Part shown: in pieces, positions 14,259 to 21,475 of the stretch
Layout: every line of letters starts with the position of its first letter
How positions within the stretch are numbered: position 1 is the stretch's first letter
DNA from: Aeromicrobium tamlense
GTDB taxonomy: Bacteria; Actinomycetota; Actinomycetes; Propionibacteriales; Nocardioidaceae
Reading direction: 5' to 3'
Length of the DNA stretch: 64,000 bases
NCBI RefSeq assembly: GCF_013408555.1
Contig: NZ_JACBZN010000001.1
Span: forward strand, 62,001 to 126,000
The notes under the pieces: model-generated
What the model saw: only the letters and a program-made list of their open reading frames with translations
Databases searched by the model: none
What the model was told of the DNA's origin: nothing
Program-made: the position numbers and the translations under genes

Positions 14259-16577
14259 TCAGGGCTGCTTGGCGCCGAGGCGCTTGAGCAGCTGGTCTCC
14301 CTCGATGTCGAGGTCGGGCAGGGCGCGATCGAGCCACTTCGGCAGGCGCCAGGCGCGGTCGCCGAACATCGCCATCAGCGCGGGCACGAGCGTCATGCGC
14401 ACGAGGAACGCGTCGATCGCGATCGCGACGGCGAGGGCGAAGCCGATCTGCTTGATCATCGGGTCGCCGTTGAAGATGAAGCCGGCGAAGACGGCGGTCA
14501 TGATCACGGCGGCCGCCACGACGACGCGGCTGGAGTGGCTGAAGCCGTCGATCACGGACTCGCGCCCGCTGTGGCCGTGCACCCACGACTCGCGCATCGA
14601 CGACACCAGGAACACCTGGTAGTCCATCGCCAGGCCGTACGCGATGCCCGTGACGAGGATCGGCAGCAGGGCCATCACCGGGCCCGTCGAGTCCAGCCCG
14701 AAGAGGCTGTTCAGCCAGCCCCACTGGAACACGGCGGTCGTGGCGCCGAGCGTGGCCAGGATCGTCAGCAGGAAGCCGGCGGTGGCCTTGAGCGGCACGA
14801 TGATCGAGCGGAACACGATCGTCAGGACGATGAGCGACAGGACGATGACGATCGCGAGATAGATCGGCATGACCTCGCTCATCTTCTCGGCGATGTCGAT
14901 GCCCATGGCCGTCTGCCCGGTGACGCCGAGGTCGATGTCGTACTGCTGCGAGAACTCGGCCGAGCGGTCGCGCAGCTCGTGCACGAGCGTCTCGGTGGAC
15001 GGGTCCGTCGGGCCCTCGCGGGGGATGAGCGAGACCAGCACGGTGCGGCCGTCCTCGCTCATGCCGGCGGCGTTGGCCGAGGCCACGTCCTTCACCTGGC
15101 CGAGCTCGGCCAGGACCGCGCCGGCGGCCTGCTGGTCGACCGGCTGGTCGGTGCGCGACGACAGCACCACGAGCAGCGGGCCGTTGAGGCCCTCGCCGAA
15201 CGCGTCGCTCACCGTCTCGTAGCTCTCGCGCTGGTCGGAGCCGGCGTTGTAGTTCTCGCTCGACGGCAGGCCGAGTCGCATGTCGAGCGCGGGGATGGCG
15301 ATGACGAGCGTGGTGACCACGACGACGGCCGCGGCGACGAAGCGGTTCTTGGACAGGAACGTCGCCCAGCGGCGCGCCGTGGCGTGGTCGTTGCCCTCGG
15401 CCTCGCGCTCGGCGAACTGCGAGCGGGCCTTCTCCGACACGATCCGCTCACCGACCAGGCCGAGCAGGGCCGGCAGGGCGGTGAGGGCGACGAGCACGGC
15501 CACCGCGATCGTGGCGGCGGCGATGATCGCCATCGTGGTGAGCAGGCTGATGCCGATGACCACGAGGGCGGCGAGCGCGATGATCACGGTGGTGCCGGCG
15601 AAGAACACGGCGCTGCCGGCGGTGCCGACGGCGCGTCCGGTGGCCTCGTGGGCGCTGAGCCGCTCGCGCATGATGAGGCGGCGCTGGCGGTTGACGATGA
15701 AGAGCGCGTAGTCGATGCCGACGGCCAGGCCGAGCATGAGGCCCAGGACGACGCTCATCGAGCCGAGCTCGTAGAAGTGGCCGAGCGCGTACGCGCCGCC
15801 GACGCCCACGCCGACGCCGAGGATGGCGGTCAGCAGGGGCAGGCCGGCCGCGACGACCGAGCCGAGGACGAGGAACAGCACGACCGCGGCGATGACGATG
15901 CCGACGGCCTCGCCGATGCCCGCGACCTCGGGCAGCTCCTGCAGGGAGGCGCCGGGGAGCACCTGGATGTCAGCGGCCTCGACCGGCGCCTCGGCGGCCT
16001 CGAGGACGTCGTGGATCGTGCCCTCGGGCAGGTCGGTGGTCTGCTTCGTGAACTGGAACTGCGCCATCGCGACGGTGCCGTCGGGCGAGATCGTCACTCC
16101 CGGGACGAGCTGACCGCCCACGACGAGGGGCAGCGGCTGGTCGAGCTCCTGGCCGGCGCGCGCGGCGGCCGCGGCCTGCTCGGCGGCCTTCACCTGCGCG
16201 GCCATCTCCTGCTGGGCGGCGGCCTGCGCCTCGGCCGAGCCCGCGAGGTCGGCCGGGTTCACGACCGTGTCGTTCCCGTAGATCTCCTGCATCGACTGGG
16301 CGAGCAGCCCGGCGGACTGCTCGTCGAAGAAGCTGACGCCGTCCGGGGCGCGGTAGACGATCTGGCCCGCGCCACCCGCGGCGGCGGGCATCTCCTCCTC
16401 GAGCTGCTCCAGCACCTCCTGCGCGGCGACGCCGTTGATCGTCACCTCGCCGCTGAGCTTCGGTGCGTTGACGGCGATCGAGCCGACGATCACGGCCAGC
16501 AGGACCAGCCAGGCGCCGAGGAAGCGGAACGGGTGAGCGAAGGCGGACTTGCCCCAGCGGTACAGGAGTGTCGACAC
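14259..16577 (-). CDS. MMPL family (RND superfamily) membrane transporter, 772 aa
   Basis: A full-length MMPL protein: twelve membrane helices in two repeats, each with a large extracytoplasmic loop after the first helix. The conserved Asp-Tyr pairs in the fourth helix of each half are visible (VGIDYALFIVNRQRR and GLAMDYQVFLVSSMRE); they carry the proton path in this family. Relatives export lipids, siderophores or drugs using the proton gradient. The cargo cannot be named. The divergent TetR gene and a palindrome between them indicate repressor control. The product was probably induced by a hydrophobic ligand. Start GTG 16577. Confidence 0.88.
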   Translation of the reverse strand: MSTLLYRWGKSAFAHPFRFLGAWLVLLAVIVGSIAVNAPKLSGEVTINGVAAQEVLEQLEEEMPAAAGGAGQIVYRAPDGVSFFDEQSAGLLAQSMQEIYGNDTVVNPADLAGSAEAQAAAQQEMAAQVKAAEQAAAAARAGQELDQPLPLVVGGQLVPGVTISPDGTVAMAQFQFTKQTTDLPEGTIHDVLEAAEAPVEAADIQVLPGASLQELPEVAGIGEAVGIVIAAVVLFLVLGSVVAAGLPLLTAILGVGVGVGGAYALGHFYELGSMSVVLGLMLGLAVGIDYALFIVNRQRRLIMRERLSAHEATGRAVGTAGSAVFFAGTTVIIALAALVVIGISLLTTMAIIAAATIAVAVLVALTALPALLGLVGERIVSEKARSQFAEREAEGNDHATARRWATFLSKNRFVAAAVVVVTTLVIAIPALDMRLGLPSSENYNAGSDQRESYETVSDAFGEGLNGPLLVVLSSRTDQPVDQQAAGAVLAELGQVKDVASANAAGMSEDGRTVLVSLIPREGPTDPSTETLVHELRDRSAEFSQQYDIDLGVTGQTAMGIDIAEKMSEVMPIYLAIVIVLSLIVLTIVFRSIIVPLKATAGFLLTILATLGATTAVFQWGWLNSLFGLDSTGPVMALLPILVTGIAYGLAMDYQVFLVSSMRESWVHGHSGRESVIDGFSHSSRVVVAAAVIMTAVFAGFIFNGDPMIKQIGFALAVAIAIDAFLVRMTLVPALMAMFGDRAWRLPKWLDRALPDLDIEGDQLLKRLGAKQP

Positions 16578-16595
16578 GGGTGTTCCTCACGAAGT

Positions 16596-16614
16596 GATAG
16601 GTGACTCTCACATC
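16596..16614. promoter_or_regulatory. Probable TetR operator between mmpL and tetR
   Basis: Imperfect palindrome GAT-AG-GTGA-CTC-TCAC-ATC: GTGA at 16601-16604 and TCAC at 16608-16611, with outer GAT and ATC. It overlaps the predicted mmpL transcription start and lies just upstream of the tetR -10 box, so one dimer could repress both genes. Confidence 0.5.
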
Positions 16615-16621
16615 GTAGAAT
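16612..16621. promoter_or_regulatory. Overlapping divergent -10 boxes of mmpL and tetR
   Basis: Reverse strand TACGAT (16617 to 16612) reads toward mmpL, and forward TAGAAT (16616-16621) reads toward tetR. The two overlap by two bases. Confidence 0.4.
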
Positions 16622-16658
16622 GGGGGGTGAAACGAGGCCAGAGGAGGTGAGGAGACGT

Positions 16659-17270
16659 ATGTCACGACGTGACTCGCGCGAGAACGCCGAGCGCATCCTC
16701 GCCGCCGTGCAGCGGCTCTGGGCCGACGACGCCTCCCCGTCGATGGAGCGAATCGCCACCGAAGCCGGCGTCGGCGTCGCCACGGTCTACCGCCACTTCC
16801 CGAACCGCGCCGCGCTCGAGAGCGCAGCGTTCGGTCGGATCTTCGCCGAGGAGCTCATGCCGCTCGTCGACGGCGCCGAGGACGAGGACGCCGACCTGCT
16901 CGAGGTCGCCGAGCGCTTCGTCGAGGTCATCGGGCGCTACGCGCCGGTGCTGAGCGAGGTCGGCGCCAGCCACGTCACCGACGAGGCCCTCGAGGAGCTG
17001 GGCGAGCCCTTCGTCGATCTGCTCCGCCGCGGCCAGGTCACGGGCGTCCTGCGCGCCGACCTCGAGCCGGTCGACATCTACTGGCTGCTGCGGATGATCG
17101 TGCTGGGCCTGAACTCGCCCGTCGCCTCGCCCACGGTGCGCCGCCGCTACGTCGCGATGCTGCTGCCCGCCCTCGCGCCGGGCGACCACGACCCGCTGCC
17201 CCGGCTCTCCGACGAGGACTACGACCGCCTCGGCGTCCTGCCCGAGCACCGCCGACCCCCGGCGGACTAG
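16659..17270 (+). CDS. TetR/AcrR family transcriptional regulator, 203 aa
   Basis: 203 residues with an N-terminal TetR helix-turn-helix (ERILAAVQRLWADDASPSMERIATEAGVGVATVYRHFPNR split over three helices, ending in the diagnostic VATVYRHF) and a variable all-helical ligand domain. ATG 16659 is chosen because a strong purine-rich GAGGAGGTGAGGAG run lies just upstream. The in-frame ATG at 16620 lies inside the -10 box. It is divergent from mmpL across a palindrome, so it most likely represses itself and mmpL. The 3' end overlaps the convergent HAD gene by 4 nt. Confidence 0.88.
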   Translation: MSRRDSRENAERILAAVQRLWADDASPSMERIATEAGVGVATVYRHFPNRAALESAAFGRIFAEELMPLVDGAEDEDADLLEVAERFVEVIGRYAPVLSEVGASHVTDEALEELGEPFVDLLRRGQVTGVLRADLEPVDIYWLLRMIVLGLNSPVASPTVRRRYVAMLLPALAPGDHDPLPRLSDEDYDRLGVLPEHRRPPAD

Positions 17271-18148
17271 AGGCGGCGGCGGAGCCGCTTGCCGACGAGG
17301 TAGGTGGCCGAGGCGGCGGCGCCCACGGCGCCGGCCTTCAGGCTGGCGGCGGCCACCTTGCGACCCGTGCGGTAGTCGCGGACGAGCCAGCCGTTGGCCT
17401 TGGCGTGCGAGCGCAGGTGGCCGTCGGGGTTCACGGCGCAGGGGTGCCCGACGAGGGACAGCATCGGGATGTCGTTCGAGGAGTCGGAGTACGCGTAGCA
17501 GCGCTCGAGGTCGAGACCCTCGGACTCCGCGAGTGCCCGGACGGCCACGGACTTGCCCTCGCCGTGCAGCATGTCGCCGACGAGCCGGCCCGTGTAGACG
17601 CCGTCGACGTGCTCAGCGACGGTGCCCAGCCCGCCCGTGAGGCCGAGCCGGCGCGCGATGACCTGGGCGATCTCGACGGGCGCCGCGGTCATCAGCCACA
17701 CGCGCTGCCCGCGGTCGAGGTGCCACTGGGCCATCGCGCGGGTGCCGGGCCAGATCTTCTCGGCCATGTACTCGTCGAAGACCTCCTCGCCGATCTCCTC
17801 GAGCTCGCGGACCTCGTGCCCGGCGATGAACTTGAGCGCGGCGCTGCGGGCCTGCTCGATGTGCTCGGGGTCCTCCACGCCGACGTACTTGAAGTAGGCC
17901 TGCTGCCAGGCGGCCCGGGCGATGTCGCGCGTGGTGAAGAACTGGCGCCGGTGCAGCCCGCGGGCGAGCAGGAAGATCGACGCGCCCTGCATGATCGTGT
18001 TGTCCACGTCGAAGAACGCCGCCGCGGTGGGGTCCACCGGCTGCGCGAGCGCCTGTTCGACCTCCGCGGCCGCCGCTGCGGCCTGGCCGGCCAGGATCGA
18101 GCGCGACTGCAGGTTCCGTGGTCCTTCGGGCGGTCGTCGCGGGGACAT
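17267..18148 (-). CDS. HAD-IB family phosphatase (SerB1-like), 293 aa
   Basis: A haloacid-dehalogenase subfamily IB hydrolase. The catalytic DVDNT is at residues 47-51 (D47 nucleophile, D49 acid/base), LMTAAP provides motif II, and YSDSSNDIPML motif III. Residues after about 265 are hydrophobic then strongly basic (VGKRLRRRL), a possible membrane anchor. It occupies the place of mycobacterial serB1 (Rv0505c). Despite that name, the natural substrate of this branch is uncertain; a lysolipid or phospholipid phosphatase is as likely as phosphoserine. ATG 18148 is preferred to GTG 18157 because TACAGT lies exactly 7 nt before it. Confidence 0.85.
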   Translation of the reverse strand: MSPRRPPEGPRNLQSRSILAGQAAAAAAEVEQALAQPVDPTAAAFFDVDNTIMQGASIFLLARGLHRRQFFTTRDIARAAWQQAYFKYVGVEDPEHIEQARSAALKFIAGHEVRELEEIGEEVFDEYMAEKIWPGTRAMAQWHLDRGQRVWLMTAAPVEIAQVIARRLGLTGGLGTVAEHVDGVYTGRLVGDMLHGEGKSVAVRALAESEGLDLERCYAYSDSSNDIPMLSLVGHPCAVNPDGHLRSHAKANGWLVRDYRTGRKVAAASLKAGAVGAAASATYLVGKRLRRRL

Positions 18149-18155
18149 GGCGATC

Positions 18156-18161
18156 ACTGTA
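18156..18161 (-). promoter_or_regulatory. -10 box of the HAD phosphatase gene (leaderless)
   Basis: Reverse-strand TACAGT ends 7 nt before ATG 18148 and overlaps the alternative GTG 18157, which argues against that start. Confidence 0.45.
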
Positions 18162-18201
18162 ACGGCGTTGTGCGGCCAGCAGGTGTGGTTGACTCGTCGG
18201 C

Positions 18202-19752
18202 ATGACCGTCAACGTGAGTGACGATCTGCGTGAGACCGCGCGTCGCGACCCCGAGGGCATCGCCCTGATCGAGCCCCGCACCGACCGCCGGGTCACGTGG
18301 GCCGAGTTCGACCAGTGGGCCGATCGCGTGGCCCAGACCCTCCTCGCGCGCGGCGTCCTGGCCGGCCAGCGCGTCGCCCTCGTCATGTCCAACGGCATCG
18401 ACCTCGCGGTCGCCTACTACGGCGTGCTCCGCGGCGGTCTCGTCGCCGTGCCGATCAACCCGCGCGCCACGCCCCGCGAGATCTCGCGCATGGTCGCGGC
18501 CTGCTCGCCCAAGATCGTCGTCGGCGACGCCCAGTCGATCACCCAGGTGCGCCAGGCCGACACCGGGGACTCCCTCATCGTGGTCCACCGGGCCGCCCCG
18601 CAGGAGGGCGAGCTGCGCTTCGGTGCCCTCCTCGACCAGGCCAGGGACGCCGCCCCCGTCGCGCCGCGCGACCCCGAGTCGCTCGCCGTCGTGCTCTTCA
18701 CCTCCGGCGCCACCGGCCTGCCGCGCGGCGTGATGCTCACGCACCGCGCGCTGGCCGCCGACATCGACCAGCTGCTGCAGATCGAGTCCCCGCCCGTGAT
18801 CACGTCCGACGACGTCGTCCTCGGACTGCTGCCGATGTTCCACGTCTACGGACTCAACTGCGTGCTCGCGCTGTCGGTCCGCGCGGGCGCCACCGTCGTG
18901 CTGATCGAGGAGTTCCACCCCGGTGCGCTGCTCGGCGACATCGTCGACCACGGCATCACCAACCTCCCCCTCGCGCCGCAGGTGATCCAGGCGCTCGTCG
19001 GACTCGAGGGCCTCGCCGAGGCGTTCGCGAACGTCCGGCTCATCGTCTCGGGCGCCTCCGCCCTCGACCCCGACCTGGCGCAGGCGTTCCACGCCCTGTC
19101 GGGCAAGCCGGTCGAGCAGGGCTACGGCCTCACCGAGACCTCGCCGGTCGTCACCACCACGGTCGGCGACGGTCGCGAGCCCGGCCAGCTGCCGCCCGCG
19201 GGCTCGGTGGGCCGTCCGCTGCCCGGTGTCGAGATCGCGCTGCGCGACTTCCTCGGCCAGCCGGCCGCCCCCGGCGACCCCGCCCAGGTCTTCGTCCGCG
19301 GCGCCAACCTGTTCTCCGGCTACTGGCCCGACGGCTCGGACGGCCCCGACGCCGACGGCTGGTGGGCCACGGGTGACATCGGCCTGCTGGACGACCAGGA
19401 CAACCTCGTCCTCGTGGACCGGCTCAAGGAGACGATCAACGTCTCGGGCTTCAACGTGTACCCCTCCGAGATCGAGGAGGCGATCGTCGACGCGCCCGGC
19501 GTGGAGTCCGTCGCCGTGATCGGCGTGGAGGACGAGCGCACCGGCGAGGCCGTCGTCGCGTTCGTCGTGCCCGACGACCCCGAGGGAGACGCCGCCCCGG
19601 TCGAGGAGGCCGTCCGCACGATCGCCGCCGAGCGCCTGGCGCGCTTCAAGGTGCCGTCGCGCGTCATCGTGGTGGCCGCGCTGCCGCACTCGCCCACCGG
19701 CAAGGTCGCGAAGGGACGCCTGCGCGCCCTCGTGCGCTCGGAGCCGGCATGA
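18202..19752 (+). CDS. AMP-dependent acyl-CoA synthetase (FadD-like fatty acid-CoA ligase), 516 aa
   Basis: A 516-residue adenylate-forming enzyme. The phosphate loop is FTSGATGLPRGVMLTHRA, a variant in which the usual second Thr and the Lys are Ala and Arg. GYGLTETSPVV is the acyl-adenylate motif, WWATGDIGLLD the hinge-side Asp, and FNVYPSEIEE plus the terminal SPTGKVAKGRLR contains the lysine needed for adenylation. The expected reaction is activation of a medium or long carboxylic acid to its CoA thioester. It is the first gene of a unit with the 27-codon element and the glutaredoxin. Substrate unknown. Confidence 0.85.
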   Translation: MTVNVSDDLRETARRDPEGIALIEPRTDRRVTWAEFDQWADRVAQTLLARGVLAGQRVALVMSNGIDLAVAYYGVLRGGLVAVPINPRATPREISRMVAACSPKIVVGDAQSITQVRQADTGDSLIVVHRAAPQEGELRFGALLDQARDAAPVAPRDPESLAVVLFTSGATGLPRGVMLTHRALAADIDQLLQIESPPVITSDDVVLGLLPMFHVYGLNCVLALSVRAGATVVLIEEFHPGALLGDIVDHGITNLPLAPQVIQALVGLEGLAEAFANVRLIVSGASALDPDLAQAFHALSGKPVEQGYGLTETSPVVTTTVGDGREPGQLPPAGSVGRPLPGVEIALRDFLGQPAAPGDPAQVFVRGANLFSGYWPDGSDGPDADGWWATGDIGLLDDQDNLVLVDRLKETINVSGFNVYPSEIEEAIVDAPGVESVAVIGVEDERTGEAVVAFVVPDDPEGDAAPVEEAVRTIAAERLARFKVPSRVIVVAALPHSPTGKVAKGRLRALVRSEPA

Positions 19753-19832
19753 GCGAGCACGAGCGAGCGAACATGCGGTCGGTCATGCCGGCACGCTCGT
19801 ACTGTCGTCTTTCCGCGGGCGTGGCGGCATGA
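19749..19832 (+). repeat. MIRU-like 84-bp intergenic element, copy 1
   Basis: From the ATGA that ends the acyl-CoA ligase to the ATGA that starts the glutaredoxin gene. It is about three quarters identical to the copies at 24295 and 61693 by hand alignment. ATGA at both ends looks like a 4-bp target duplication. This is the most diverged copy; the built-in ribosome site reads GGGCGTG here instead of GGAGGTG. Confidence 0.85.
19749..19832 (+). CDS. 27-residue mini-ORF of MIRU-like element, copy 1
   Basis: Begins MSEHERANM and ends LSAGVAA. It shares with copies 2 and 3 the start MSE, the Met at residue 9, MP at 13-14, Y18, R20, S22, V25 and the final Ala. Its ATG overlaps the upstream stop and its TGA overlaps the downstream ATG, so ribosomes could pass through all three frames. 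Whether the peptide itself has a function is unknown. Confidence 0.6.
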   Translation: MSEHERANMRSVMPARSYCRLSAGVAA

Positions 19833-20089
19833 CGATCGCGCACGCCGACGACGCTCGCGTCGTCGTCTACTCCCGTGAGGGCTGCCACCTGTGCGAGGCC
19901 GCCGAGCAGGTCGTCGCGCAGCTCGTGGCCGAGACCGGCGACGACTGGGTGCGGGTCGACATCGACACCGAGCCCGACCTGCAGGAGCGGTTCACCGAGC
20001 AGGTGCCGGTGACCTTCGTCGACGGACGCCAGCACGACTTCTGGCGCGTGGATCCCACGCGCCTGCGCGCGGCGCTCGCCCGCGGCTGA
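19829..20089 (+). CDS. Glutaredoxin-like thioredoxin-fold protein, 86 aa
   Basis: 86 residues of the DUF836/glutaredoxin family. VVVYSREGCHLCEAAEQVV holds the redox pair C19-x-x-C22, and VPVTFVDGRQ holds the cis-proline of the thioredoxin fold. A small cytoplasmic thiol-disulfide protein of this type precedes hemA in mycobacteria (Rv0508). In the present genome a pyruvyltransferase-like gene and an acyltransferase separate it from rex-hemA. The start ATG overlaps the stop of the 27-codon mini-ORF, so its translation probably depends on ribosomes arriving from that frame. The Shine-Dalgarno in this copy is degraded. Confidence 0.88.
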   Translation: MTIAHADDARVVVYSREGCHLCEAAEQVVAQLVAETGDDWVRVDIDTEPDLQERFTEQVPVTFVDGRQHDFWRVDPTRLRAALARG

Positions 20090-20148
20090 GCCGGGCCCGC
20101 GGCGGGGCGCATTAGCGTTCCTTGTCGCGGTCGGGGAAACTTCTAGGC

Positions 20149-21471
20149 GTGTCAGATCGCATCTACGTCCGCCGTTACGTCGACCCGCTGGACCCGCCGT
20201 CGATGAAGCGGTTCCGCGCCGGATGCGGCAAGAACTCCGGCAACCTCATCTTCGCCGCGTCCGCGCAGCGCTCGGTGATGGTGGACGGCGTCGACGTCGA
20301 GGCGAACAACCTCAACACGCTGATGCGCAGCGTCGACCGCCTCAACGAGGAGCAGCGGCACGTCGTCATCCCGCTGGCCAACGCGTTCCGCCGCGGCTAC
20401 CTGCCCCAGCTCGGCGACCTGACCTCGGCGATCGAGCGCCTCACGGTCCCGGTCACGATCCTCGGCGTCGGCGGCCAGTTCCAGCTGGACGGCACCCCCG
20501 AGCGCTCCGAGGAGGTCGACGCGGCCGCCCGGCGCTTCATGCGCGCGGTGCTGGCCCACGGCCCCTCGATCGGCGTGCGCGGCGAGCGCACCGCCGCCTA
20601 CCTGTCCGACCTCGGCTTCTCCGAGGTCGACGTCATCGGCTGCCCGTCGATGTTCCTGCGCGGCCGCGACCTGCACGTCCGCGACACCGCGCCCACGTTC
20701 GACAAGAGCACCAAGGTCAGCCTGAACCTGACGCCGCACGTGCCGATCCCCGACGGCTGGGTCGCCGACGTCTTCAAGCGCCACCCCCGTGCCGAGTTCG
20801 TCGCGCAGGAGATCCGCGACCTCGACGCGATGCTCGGCGGCCCCGCGGTCAAGGCCGGCTCGCGCGAGTACCCCGGCTCGATGCGCCACGACGTCATCGC
20901 CGACAACAAGGCCGTGCTGCACTGCCACGCGCCCACGTGGATCGAGTCGATGGCCGCGCGCGACTTCACGGTCGGCCACCGCATCCACGGCAACATCTCC
21001 TCGCTGCTGGCCGGCACGCCCGCGCACGTGATCGTGCACGACAGCCGCACCCGCGAGCTGTGCGAGTACTTCGAGATCCCGCACACGCAGGTCACCGAGC
21101 ACCGACTCGAGGACACGCCCGAGCGGATCTTCGAGCGCTCGGACTACGCGGCCCTCATCGGCAACCACCCCGAGCGCCTCGCCCGCTTCGCCGGCTTCCT
21201 GGAGAGGCACGGCCTGCGTCACGCGCTCGACCTGCCGGCGGGGGAGACCCCGTTCGACCGCGCGGTCGCGCAGGTCGAGGCGCGTCCCGGCCTGGTCGTC
21301 CGGCCCCGCTCCACCGAGCCCGAGCTGATGGACCTCCGCGTCTGGAACGCGGCGCGGGCCGCCCACCAGGGCATCGCGCAGGCCGAGGCGCGCGCGAAGA
21401 AGGCCGAGGCGCGCCTCAAGGCCCTCGAGGCGAACCAGGGCCTGAAGGGCCTGCTGCGGCGCGGCCGCTGA
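20149..21471 (+). CDS. Polysaccharide pyruvyl transferase family protein, 440 aa
   Basis: Matches the polysaccharide pyruvyl transferase fold: the central IGVRGERTAAYLSDLGF (which resembles the SVRD-E-S block), IGCPSMFL, and a late FTVGHRIHGNISSLLAGTPAHVIVHDSR, the helix-strand that binds the donor. Such enzymes add pyruvate ketals to surface sugars. The C-terminal 45 residues are a charged coiled coil (AEARAKKAEARLKALEA). The acyltransferase-SGNH gene follows 4 nt later, supporting a joint role in decorating a cell-surface glycan. GTG 20149 is chosen because earlier in-frame starts enter non-protein-like sequence. Confidence 0.78.
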   Translation: MSDRIYVRRYVDPLDPPSMKRFRAGCGKNSGNLIFAASAQRSVMVDGVDVEANNLNTLMRSVDRLNEEQRHVVIPLANAFRRGYLPQLGDLTSAIERLTVPVTILGVGGQFQLDGTPERSEEVDAAARRFMRAVLAHGPSIGVRGERTAAYLSDLGFSEVDVIGCPSMFLRGRDLHVRDTAPTFDKSTKVSLNLTPHVPIPDGWVADVFKRHPRAEFVAQEIRDLDAMLGGPAVKAGSREYPGSMRHDVIADNKAVLHCHAPTWIESMAARDFTVGHRIHGNISSLLAGTPAHVIVHDSRTRELCEYFEIPHTQVTEHRLEDTPERIFERSDYAALIGNHPERLARFAGFLERHGLRHALDLPAGETPFDRAVAQVEARPGLVVRPRSTEPELMDLRVWNAARAAHQGIAQAEARAKKAEARLKALEANQGLKGLLRRGR

Positions 21472-21475
21472 CCTG

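Noticed and set aside
20078..20110. GC-rich palindrome at the glutaredoxin stop as a terminator
   Set aside because: Short, mismatched stem overlapping the coding end; not distinguishable from the local GC background.
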